A stretch of DNA of 64,000 nucleotides from Lysobacter sp. CFH 32150 (lineage in GTDB: Bacteria; Pseudomonadota; Gammaproteobacteria; Xanthomonadales; Xanthomonadaceae). The first letter of the stretch is position 1. Each line of letters opens with the position of its first letter. The stretch is taken from positions 248,001 to 312,000 of the forward strand of contig NZ_JALDWJ010000002.1 of the NCBI RefSeq assembly GCF_022758295.1, read 5' to 3'. A program made the position numbers and the translations under genes. Shown here piece after piece: positions 18,810 through 26,110 of the stretch. Under the pieces are notes generated by a model. The model made no database searches, was not told the DNA's origin, and worked only from the letters and a program-made list of their open reading frames with translations.

Positions 18810-19433
18810 TTACTCCGCACGGGACGGCTTCTTCGCCGCCGGCTTGTTGGTTTGTTTCTGCTCCGGACGCGTCTCGCGTCCGGCCTTTTTCAGTTTTCCC
18901 GGACGCGCATCGCGACCGGACTTGTCCTTGGCAGGCGCAAAGCCGAGTGCCACCCAATCCGGCACCAGCCGCGCCTTTTCGATGTTGTCGACGGACGCCG
19001 CAAACGGCTTGCCATCGACCTCGAACACGATGTCGCCGCCTCCGCTTCCATCAGGGCTGACCTGCACGATCCTGCCCTGCAAGCGCCGGCGTCCGTCCTG
19101 CGGCAGCTTCAGCGTCACCTTCGCGGTTTCGCCGATGAAGCGCGTGTACTGCTTCGCGGTGAACAACGGACGGTCGATGCCGGGCGAGGACACTTCAAGC
19201 GTGTAATTGCCGCTGATCGGGTCCTCGACATCGAGCTGTGCGGAGACTTCTCGGCTGACCGCTTCGCACTCGTCGATGCCGACCAAACGTTCGTCGCCTT
19301 CCGGCACATCGATATACAGGCGCAGCACCGCGCCCCCGGGTGAAGGCAGGTATTCGGCGCCAAGCAACTCCAACCCCAGCGACTCGACGGTCGGGGTCAG
19401 CAATGCCGCGATTTCACTCGCTTTGTCTGTCAT
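18810..19433 (-). CDS. rimP: Ribosome maturation factor RimP with a basic C-terminal tail
   Basis: Needed for 30S subunit assembly. Core motifs are [36 protein letters not shown] (only in part here) and [14 protein letters not shown]. The ATG at 19433 is the normal start, with GGAGGA about ten bases upstream. After the core (about 165 residues) there is a tail of about 40 residues rich in Lys, Arg and Ala ([25 protein letters not shown]), longer than in E. coli RimP (about 150 residues). First protein gene after tRNA-fMet, as in E. coli metY-rimP-nusA. Confidence 0.95.
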   Translation of the reverse strand: MTDKASEIAALLTPTVESLGLELLGAEYLPSPGGAVLRLYIDVPEGDERLVGIDECEAVSREVSAQLDVEDPISGNYTLEVSSPGIDRPLFTAKQYTRFIGETAKVTLKLPQDGRRRLQGRIVQVSPDGSGGGDIVFEVDGKPFAASVDNIEKARLVPDWVALGFAPAKDKSGRDARPGKLKKAGRETRPEQKQTNKPAAKKPSRAE

Positions 19434-19480
19434 ATGGCGTCGCTCCTCCAAACGGCAAGTCGCGAAAACTCATGTCCGGA

Positions 19481-19527
19481 AAACCTGATGTCAAAAGCTT
19501 GTTGTCCAAAAACCTGCTGTCAAAAGC
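19481..19527. repeat. Short imperfect direct repeat in the rimP leader
   Basis: AAACCTGATGTCAAAAGC at 19481-19498 recurs at 19510-19527 with one change (17 of 18). It lies between the tRNA-fMet terminator and rimP; its purpose is unknown. Confidence 0.6.
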
Positions 19528-19528
19528 A

Positions 19529-19553
19529 ACAAGGGGCCCAACGGGCCCCTTGT
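19529..19553 (-). terminator. Second hairpin between tRNA-fMet and rimP
   Basis: An 11-bp perfect stem (19529-19539 with 19543-19553) with a three-base loop, followed on the minus strand by TGCTTTTG. It looks like an intrinsic terminator or attenuator in the rimP leader. Confidence 0.65.
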
Positions 19554-19625
19554 CCGATACAGCTGGATTTCGGCACGGCACGTCCTGGCGAACGCATCCG
19601 TAAAGCCCGACTCTCTTGCTAAACA

Positions 19626-19649
19626 AAAAAGGCTCCGAGGAGCCTTTTT
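19626..19649 (-). terminator. Terminator after tRNA-fMet
   Basis: AAAAAGGCTCC (19626-19636) pairs with GGAGCCTTTTT (19639-19649). It is A/T-flanked on both sides and begins 16 bases after the tRNA 3' end. Confidence 0.85.
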
Positions 19650-19664
19650 CACCAGCCAGAAGAC

Positions 19665-19741
19665 TGGTAGCGGGGGCAGGATTTGAACCTGCGACCTTCG
19701 GGTTATGAGCCCGACGAGCTGCCAGACTGCTCCACCCCGCA
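19665..19741 (-). tRNA. Initiator tRNA-fMet (anticodon CAU), CCA encoded
   Basis: A 77-base cloverleaf on the minus strand. The anticodon loop CTCATAA is closed by the three G-C pairs GGG/CCC that mark initiator tRNAs. The T arm is GCAGG-TTCAAAT-CCTGC. The acceptor stem GCGGGG/CCCCGC is paired from position 2, and position 1 (U) faces U72 with no Watson-Crick pair, as initiators require. Followed by rimP-nusA-infB as in the E. coli metY locus. Confidence 0.97.
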
Positions 19742-19752
19742 GCAGAAGCGGA

Positions 19753-19781
19753 ATTATGGTGGGCTGTTGGATTTATTGCAA
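19753..19781 (-). promoter_or_regulatory. Predicted promoter of tRNA-fMet
   Basis: On the minus strand TTGCAA (19776-19781), a 17-base spacer and CATAAT (19753-19758), ending 11 bases before the mature tRNA 5' end. Confidence 0.7.
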
Positions 19782-19809
19782 CCCCGCTTGATGGCAACTC
19801 CAACAAAAG

Positions 19810-19831
19810 GCCGCTGGCGATTGCCAGCGGC
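19810..19831 (-). terminator. Terminator of the TonB receptor gene
   Basis: GCCGCTGGC (19810-19818) pairs with GCCAGCGGC (19823-19831) over a four-base loop. On the minus strand it is followed by CTTTTG. It lies 30 bases past the receptor stop codon. Confidence 0.75.
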
Positions 19832-19860
19832 TTTGACTTTTGCAGCAAACAGCTCAGGAC

Positions 19861-22800
19861 TCAGAAATCGTAACGCGCTGTGAGGCGCAGGTAACGCGGC
19901 TCCGAAGTCTGGATTTCCTGGCCGTAAAACTGATTCGGCTTGTTGCGGCGAACGGACGCACTGCCCTGCTCGTAACGAGGGTTGTACGCGCCTGCCACCT
20001 GACGGTTGAGGACGTTGATCACGTCAGCCTGCAAAGTCAGTTTGCCAGCAGCCCACTCCGGCGTGTAGGCCACGTTGAGGTTCAACTGGATGGACCACGG
20101 CGTCTCGCCATGGCTACCGCGCGGGGAGACGCCGTAATCAGCCGCCGGAGCGATGTAGCCTGGGGTTCCCGGGGCGGTGCCCGAACCCGACAGACCACAG
20201 AACCAGTAGGCGGAGCCGTTGTACAAAGCGGCACTGTCCACCGGGAAATGGCTGGTGCAATTGCGTGGACGGCCCGATGCCGCGATCACGGTCGCACCGG
20301 TTCGCCACTCAGGCGTCCACTCGTAGTAGCCGAACGCCTTCAGCTGGTGCTTGCGGTGGTTGGGCAGCAAGCCATTGGAGCCAACCATCAACTGCCACAG
20401 GTCCCAATCCTGGGTGCGACCGACGTCCGCCTGGCCACCGTTGCCCGTATCGAGGTCCGAAGCCAACTGGCCCTCCGTGTTACCCCAGTTGCGCGAGAAC
20501 GTGTACTCAATCTTGCCGTACCACTTGTCGCTGAAGGGGTGTTCGGCGAACAGGTCCAGGGCGTAGTACTTGCGCTTGAGCTTCGGGAAACCCATCTCCT
20601 CGGCCGTGAACGTCTTGACGACGTAGGTGCCATCGGGCTGCTTGAAGTAGAAGCTGTTGGTCGTACCCGGATTGGCGTTCAAGCACTTGCTGAGCAGCAG
20701 GTCACCGCAGATGTCGTCGATCGCACTCTTGAGGTCGCGGTAGGTCAACTTGCTGCCCCACGTGAAAGCATCGGAAAACCTATGTTCGAAACCGATGATG
20801 TACTCGTCCTGGTAGTGCGACTTGATGTCCTTGGCGGTCGTCGTCTTCGGATCGGGCGACAAGCCGCACTCGGCATTGGAAGAGATCTGCTGGGTGCCCG
20901 GGCAGATGGTGGTGGAAGGAACGCCGGTCAACGGGATCGAAGTCAGGCCCTCGGGGGCGCCCGTAATGGGATTGACCCCGGTATAAGTGAAGTACTCGAC
21001 CGTATTCAACGATGCCGAAGCACCGCGGATCGCGGCCTGATTCGGGGTTGCTAGGTGATAACGGCCCGCGTTGCCGAACAACTTCAGGGTGGCATCGCCG
21101 CGGAAGTCCCAGGAGAAGCCCACGCGCGGGGCCAACTGGTTGCGCTGCGAGATATACGGCCGGCCCATGCCGTCGAAATTGGTGAACTGCTCGTTACGCA
21201 GACCGAGCGACAACAGGAAGTTGTCGGTGAGCTGCCAGCGATCTTCGATGTATTGCGAGGACTGCTCGACGCTCGGATCGGAATTGGCGGCGCGGAGCCC
21301 ACGGGTTACGTAGTAGCCCTGCGTGCCCAGACCACCAGCCGCCGCCGGAGAACCGACGATTGTGCTGATGTTTGCATTCGGATCGGCAGCCCTGACGTAC
21401 GTCCAGAGCGCGCCGCCTGCCATTCCGTTATGAATTGATGCTTCTGCCGTCTGACGTTCATAACCCACGCGCAGATCGTGGTCGCCGAGCACATAGGAAA
21501 CGTCCAGACGCCAACCTTCGGTCCTTTCCTCGGGCTGGGTCACGGGCAACGCTGTGCTGCTCGACACCTGGCAGGTGTTGTATGCGAAGCCCGGAGCCTT
21601 TGCGTTGGTCGGCGCGCTGATCTGTGGGCAGCTGGGGTCGTAACCCGTTGGCAGGGAATTGTTGTGGGTCACGGTCTGGCGGCCGTACAGGGCAGAAACC
21701 GTCAGTGCGTCAGTCAGATAGCCGGTGTATTTGCCGATATAGAGCCGGGCATTGTCATCGTTGGTCGTGATGCTCCGCGGCACGACCGCGTGAGTCAGCG
21801 TGGGATAGAAGAAGTCGCTACGCTTGGATTCGGTTGTGGTCCGGTCCTGGATTCCGGTGAATTCGAGGACGTGGTTGTCGGTGATGTTCCAGTCGACCTT
21901 GGCGGCCCAGCGCGGCGAGTTGAACCGGTATTCGCGCCAGCCCGTCTGCGCTGCGGTGGAGTTCTGGGAATCGACACGGCCTGACAGGACCTCCGTGCCT
22001 TCCCGCTTGATCGCCTCGGCGTTGGCATAGACGAACAAACGGTCCTTGACCAACGGACCGCTCATGTAGACACCCGAGGTCAGCGACCAAGACTGGTTCC
22101 TTTGACGCCAGACGTTCAACGTGCCGTCGGTCCGCTCGTTCACCGGCTTCGTGGTATCGCTGAGCGGATAGAAACCGGTGTCGGGATAGTAGAGGTCACG
22201 GGGCGCAGCACGGGAGCCTTCTGGCGCCCAGATGGTGTACACGCCACCCTTCCACTCGTTGGCGCCACGCTTGGTCACGATGTTGATCACGCCACCAGTG
22301 GAGCGACCGAATTCGGCGCCGTAGCCGCCGGTCAGGATCTGCTGCTCGCCGATCGCATCGAACGGCAGAGTACTGAAGCCGACGGAGGTAAGCGGGTTGG
22401 TGACGTTGTAACCATTAATGAAGTAGGCGTTTTCCGATGCCGCCGAACCGCCGAAACTCGGAATGCCGCCATAGCTGTCGCTCCTGACCACGCTGGGTGC
22501 CAGCATGGCGACTTCGGCGACAGTGCGTCCGATCGAGATTTTGTTCAGTTGCTCCGCAGTCAGCACCGTGCGCGTATCGGTCTGCGATACATCGATGACT
22601 GGAATCACGTCGCCCGAGACGACGACCGTGTCGAGTGAGGTCGCGCCAGCGAAGGAGATGTCAACACCGCTTGCGATGTTGACCTCGACATTGTCGCGCA
22701 CGCTGACGTTGGCGCCGTCCTTCTGCAGCGTGACCTTGTACCGGCCGTTAGGTAGCGAAGAGACGCGATAACGTCCTTCGCTGTCGACCGAAACGGTACG

Positions 22801-22977
22801 CGACAGGCCCGTATCGAGGTTCTCGATGACGATGGTGGTCCCGGCACCGGCTGGCGCCTGGCCGAAGATGGTGCCGGTGATATTGGACTGCGCCTGGATC
22901 GTGCCAACAAAACACATGCCGAGCGCGACAGTGAGCGCGCTACGTTTGAAACTCCCCGAAAAATGCTTCGTTGCCAC
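19861..22977 (-). CDS. Oar-like TonB-dependent outer membrane receptor
   Basis: Large outer membrane protein of about 1038 residues. It has a signal peptide (SALTVALGMCFVGTIQAQS) and a carboxypeptidase-regulatory-like beta domain (GTIFGQAPAGAGTTIVIEN, about 32-110). A TonB plug follows (PSFGGSAASENAYFINGYN, GYGAEFGRSTGGVINIVTKRG), then a long beta-barrel ending in Phe (LTARYDF), as barrel proteins do. The regulatory-like N-terminal domain and the overall sequence fit the Oar subgroup. The substrate is unknown. I prefer the GTG at 22977, behind GGGGG, over a start 17 codons upstream, because the signal peptide begins there. Flanked by its own terminator. Confidence 0.9.
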   Translation of the reverse strand: MATKHFSGSFKRSALTVALGMCFVGTIQAQSNITGTIFGQAPAGAGTTIVIENLDTGLSRTVSVDSEGRYRVSSLPNGRYKVTLQKDGANVSVRDNVEVNIASGVDISFAGATSLDTVVVSGDVIPVIDVSQTDTRTVLTAEQLNKISIGRTVAEVAMLAPSVVRSDSYGGIPSFGGSAASENAYFINGYNVTNPLTSVGFSTLPFDAIGEQQILTGGYGAEFGRSTGGVINIVTKRGANEWKGGVYTIWAPEGSRAAPRDLYYPDTGFYPLSDTTKPVNERTDGTLNVWRQRNQSWSLTSGVYMSGPLVKDRLFVYANAEAIKREGTEVLSGRVDSQNSTAAQTGWREYRFNSPRWAAKVDWNITDNHVLEFTGIQDRTTTESKRSDFFYPTLTHAVVPRSITTNDDNARLYIGKYTGYLTDALTVSALYGRQTVTHNNSLPTGYDPSCPQISAPTNAKAPGFAYNTCQVSSSTALPVTQPEERTEGWRLDVSYVLGDHDLRVGYERQTAEASIHNGMAGGALWTYVRAADPNANISTIVGSPAAAGGLGTQGYYVTRGLRAANSDPSVEQSSQYIEDRWQLTDNFLLSLGLRNEQFTNFDGMGRPYISQRNQLAPRVGFSWDFRGDATLKLFGNAGRYHLATPNQAAIRGASASLNTVEYFTYTGVNPITGAPEGLTSIPLTGVPSTTICPGTQQISSNAECGLSPDPKTTTAKDIKSHYQDEYIIGFEHRFSDAFTWGSKLTYRDLKSAIDDICGDLLLSKCLNANPGTTNSFYFKQPDGTYVVKTFTAEEMGFPKLKRKYYALDLFAEHPFSDKWYGKIEYTFSRNWGNTEGQLASDLDTGNGGQADVGRTQDWDLWQLMVGSNGLLPNHRKHQLKAFGYYEWTPEWRTGATVIAASGRPRNCTSHFPVDSAALYNGSAYWFCGLSGSGTAPGTPGYIAPAADYGVSPRGSHGETPWSIQLNLNVAYTPEWAAGKLTLQADVINVLNRQVAGAYNPRYEQGSASVRRNKPNQFYGQEIQTSEPRYLRLTARYDF

Positions 22978-23066
22978 CGTAAACCCCCGTTCATGATGTG
23001 AGTCTGGTCGTCTTAACCAAACCATCACAATCTACGGCACTACGGGGTATCAGAAGCAGGCAAGAA

Positions 23067-23084
23067 GCGTGATATCCGTCACGC
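23067..23084. promoter_or_regulatory. Candidate CRP/Clp-type operator upstream of the TonB receptor
   Basis: GCGTGA-N6-TCACGC; the core GTGA-N6-TCAC equals the core of CRP-family sites. It lies about 90-107 bases upstream of the receptor start and just after the nuoN stop. It could instead be the stem of a weak nuo terminator. Confidence 0.4.
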
Positions 23085-23102
23085 CTTGTTGATTGGCTGA
23101 AT

Positions 23103-24548
23103 TCAGGTACCGAAAGCCTGCTGGCACCACGCCATGATCGGATTCCAGAAAATCCCCAGCACGAACAGCACGAGCGCGTTGACGCCAAAAACGACCTGCA
23201 GTGGCTGGTTGTCTCGCGGCACCATCACTTCGCCCGTTGGTTCGTCGAAGTACATCACCTTGATCACGCGCAAGTAGTAGAACGCACCGATCACGGCGAA
23301 CACGATGCCGACGATCGCCAGCCACAGCATGTCGCCTTGCAGCGCTGCGCGTAGTACGACGAGCTTGGCCCAGAAACCGAGGAACGGCGGCACGCCGGCC
23401 AACGAGGCCATGATGCAGAGCACGAGCCCTGCCATCCACGGATTGCGGGCGTTCAGGCCCTTGTAGTCGTCGATGCGGTCGGCTTCGAAGCCACGCCTGG
23501 AGAGCATGATGATCGCTCCGAAGGCTGCGGCGGACATGATGGCGTAACTGATCGCATAGAACATCGCCGCCGCATAACCCTGCGGGCCGCCACCGGCGAG
23601 GCCCAGGAACAGGAAACCGACGTGCGAGATCGTGGAATACGCCAGCAGCCGCTTGAGATTGGTCTGCATCAACGCGATGAGGTTGCCGATGACGAGCGAC
23701 AGCGCGGCGAGGCCGGCGATCAATACACGCCAGTGGTCGTCGAGCGGGCCGGCGCCGGTTTCGAGCAGGCGGTAGGCCATGCCGAACGCCGCCAGCTTCG
23801 GGGCGGAGCCGATGAACAACGTGATCGGGGTCGGTGCGCCGTGGTACACGTCCGGCAACCACATGTGGAACGGTGCGGCGCCGAACTTGAAGGCGATGCC
23901 CGCGACGACGAACACCATGCCCGTGAGCAGCAACATGGGCTGCTGCACGGTTGCCGCCGCGGCATTGATCTGTGCCAGATCAAGCGTACCGGTAGCGCCG
24001 TAGATCAGGGACAAGCCGTACAGCAACATGCCCGAAGCCAGTGCGCCGAGGATGAAATACTTCATCGCCGCTTCGGATGCCAGCGGGCTGTCGCGGTCGA
24101 TAGCGACCAGCGCATACGAGCACAGCGCCAGCATTTCCAGGCCGAGGTAGATCATCACGAGACTACCGGCGGAAATCAGCAGCATCATGCCGGCGACCGC
24201 GAACAGCATCAGCACCGGCACTTCGCCCTTGTAAAGGCCGCGTTCGCGCAGGAACGGCCACGCATACACCATCGCCAGCGCCGAGACCACGCAGGCGACG
24301 ACCTTCAGCACATCGGCCGCGACGTCGCGGACGAACATGCCGTTCAGCACCGTGCCCTGCCCGCCTACGCCAGCAACGATCAGCGCCGCGACGATGACAA
24401 GCGTGGCAATCGACAACGCATGGGTGACGACGCGACGACGTTCATCGAGGAACAGGTCGAGCATCAGCAGTGCGAACGCGGCACCGACCAACACCAGCTC
24501 GGGCAGCAGCGGCAGCAGTTCGGCGGCGGTGGGCATGGTCGGCGTCAT
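23103..24548 (-). CDS. nuoN: NADH-quinone oxidoreductase subunit N
   Basis: Membrane subunit of complex I, one of three antiporter-like proton-pumping subunits. The 481 residues form about 14 hydrophobic segments. It has the conserved KFGAAPFHMWLPDVYHGAPT and the Lys-bearing LKRLLAYSTISHVGFL. Last gene of the nuo operon, 13 bases after nuoM. Confidence 0.97.
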   Translation of the reverse strand: MTPTMPTAAELLPLLPELVLVGAAFALLMLDLFLDERRRVVTHALSIATLVIVAALIVAGVGGQGTVLNGMFVRDVAADVLKVVACVVSALAMVYAWPFLRERGLYKGEVPVLMLFAVAGMMLLISAGSLVMIYLGLEMLALCSYALVAIDRDSPLASEAAMKYFILGALASGMLLYGLSLIYGATGTLDLAQINAAAATVQQPMLLLTGMVFVVAGIAFKFGAAPFHMWLPDVYHGAPTPITLFIGSAPKLAAFGMAYRLLETGAGPLDDHWRVLIAGLAALSLVIGNLIALMQTNLKRLLAYSTISHVGFLFLGLAGGGPQGYAAAMFYAISYAIMSAAAFGAIIMLSRRGFEADRIDDYKGLNARNPWMAGLVLCIMASLAGVPPFLGFWAKLVVLRAALQGDMLWLAIVGIVFAVIGAFYYLRVIKVMYFDEPTGEVMVPRDNQPLQVVFGVNALVLFVLGIFWNPIMAWCQQAFGT

Positions 24549-24561
24549 TGCAGGTGCATCC

Positions 24562-26088
24562 TTACAGCTTGGTCGCAGCCAACTGGCTGGCGAGTTGCGC
24601 GATGGATGGTTCCATCAGATCGGTCAGCGGCTTCGGCCACAGGCCGATCAACAGCACGCCGACAGCGAACACGCCGAGCACGATCGCTTCGCGCGGATTG
24701 ATGTCTTCCAGTTCGGCCACGTGGGCATTGGCGACTTCACCGAAGATCACCCGCTTGACCAGCCACAAGGTGTAGGCAGCGCCGAGGATCAGCGTGATCG
24801 CAGCGGTGAACGCCAGCAGCGGATGCGCCTGGAAGCTGGCCAGGATGACCATGAATTCGCCGACGAAGCCGGACGTGCCCGGCAGGCCGGAGTTGGCCAT
24901 CGCGAACAGCACCATGAACGTCGCGAACCACGGCATCGTGTTGGCGACGCCGCCGTAGTCCTTGATCATGCGGCTGTGCACGCGGTCGTACAGCACGCCG
25001 ACGCAGGAGAACAGCGCGCCGGAGATGAAGCCGTGGCTGATCATCTGCACCATGCCGCCCTGCAGGCCGAGGCGTGCCGCATCGAAGTTGCCGTCCTCAC
25101 GCACCAGGCTGAACGCTATGAAGGTGCCGAGGGTGACGAAACCCATGTGCGAGACCGACGAATACGCGATCAGCTTCTTCATGTCGTCCTGCACCAGCGC
25201 GACCAGGCCGATGTAGACCACCGCGATCAGCGACAACGCGATCACCACCCAGGCGTACTCGTGGCCGGCGTCTGGCACGATCGGCAGGGTGAAACGCAGG
25301 AAGCCGTATCCGCCGATCTTCAGCATGATCGCGGCCAGGATCACCGAACCGCCGGTCGGCGCCTCGACGTGCGCATCCGGCAACCAGGTGTGCACCGGGA
25401 ACATCGGCACCTTCACCGCAAACGCGACGAGGAAGGCGAAGAACAACCACATCTGTTCCTGCGCGGTCAAAGGCAGCGCGGTTAGGTCTGGCAGCTGCCA
25501 GCTGCCGCCCTTCAGGTACAGGTACACCAGCCCGACCAGCATGAACACCGAGCCGAGGAAGGTGTAGAGGAAGAACTTGATCGACGCATACACGCGGCGC
25601 GGACCGCCCCACACGCCGATGATGAGGAACATCGGGATCAGCATGCCCTCGAAGAACACGTAGAACAGCATCGCATCGAGCGCGCAGAACACGCCGATCA
25701 TCAATCCTTCTAGCAACAGGAACGCCGCGACATACTGGCTTACGCGCTTGTCGATCGAACCCCACGCGCCAATCAGCACCAGCACCGTGGTCAGCGTCGT
25801 CAGTCCGATCAACGCGATCGAAATGCCGTCGGCGCCGAGCCGGTACATGATGTCGTAGGTCGGAATCCACTGCTTCGATTCGACGAACTGCATGCCTGCA
25901 TTGGCGTAGTCGAAGGCGGTGAACAGCGGAATGCTGAGCACGAAGGTCAGCAACGCAGTCGCGAGCGCCAGCCAGCGTGCCGCCTGCGGCCGGCCGTTGC
26001 CGAGCATCAGGGTCAGCGCGCCACCGAGGATCGGTAGCCAGATCAACAGGCTTAGCAAGGGCCAGCTTTGCAACGGCATGTTCGCCAC
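24562..26088 (-). CDS. nuoM: NADH-quinone oxidoreductase subunit M
   Basis: Antiporter-like membrane subunit of complex I. 508 residues and about 14 hydrophobic segments. The conserved KVPMFPVHTWLPDAHVEAPT and the MKKLIAYSSVSHMGFVTLG motif place it with NuoM. In E. coli the two Lys in these motifs, together with a Glu in the fifth helix, carry proton transfer. 22 bases after nuoL, 13 before nuoN. Confidence 0.98.
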   Translation of the reverse strand: MANMPLQSWPLLSLLIWLPILGGALTLMLGNGRPQAARWLALATALLTFVLSIPLFTAFDYANAGMQFVESKQWIPTYDIMYRLGADGISIALIGLTTLTTVLVLIGAWGSIDKRVSQYVAAFLLLEGLMIGVFCALDAMLFYVFFEGMLIPMFLIIGVWGGPRRVYASIKFFLYTFLGSVFMLVGLVYLYLKGGSWQLPDLTALPLTAQEQMWLFFAFLVAFAVKVPMFPVHTWLPDAHVEAPTGGSVILAAIMLKIGGYGFLRFTLPIVPDAGHEYAWVVIALSLIAVVYIGLVALVQDDMKKLIAYSSVSHMGFVTLGTFIAFSLVREDGNFDAARLGLQGGMVQMISHGFISGALFSCVGVLYDRVHSRMIKDYGGVANTMPWFATFMVLFAMANSGLPGTSGFVGEFMVILASFQAHPLLAFTAAITLILGAAYTLWLVKRVIFGEVANAHVAELEDINPREAIVLGVFAVGVLLIGLWPKPLTDLMEPSIAQLASQLAATKL

Positions 26089-26110
26089 GCGTTCGATTCC
26101 AGGAAGAGGG

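Noticed and set aside
19810-19831. Hairpin considered as part of a riboswitch or attenuator for the tRNA
   Set aside because: It is better explained as the terminator of the TonB receptor, because a T-containing tail follows on the minus strand and it lies upstream of the tRNA promoter.
22978-23102. Possible cobalamin riboswitch in front of the TonB receptor
   Set aside because: The gap is only about 125 bases and I see no B12-box-like sequence.
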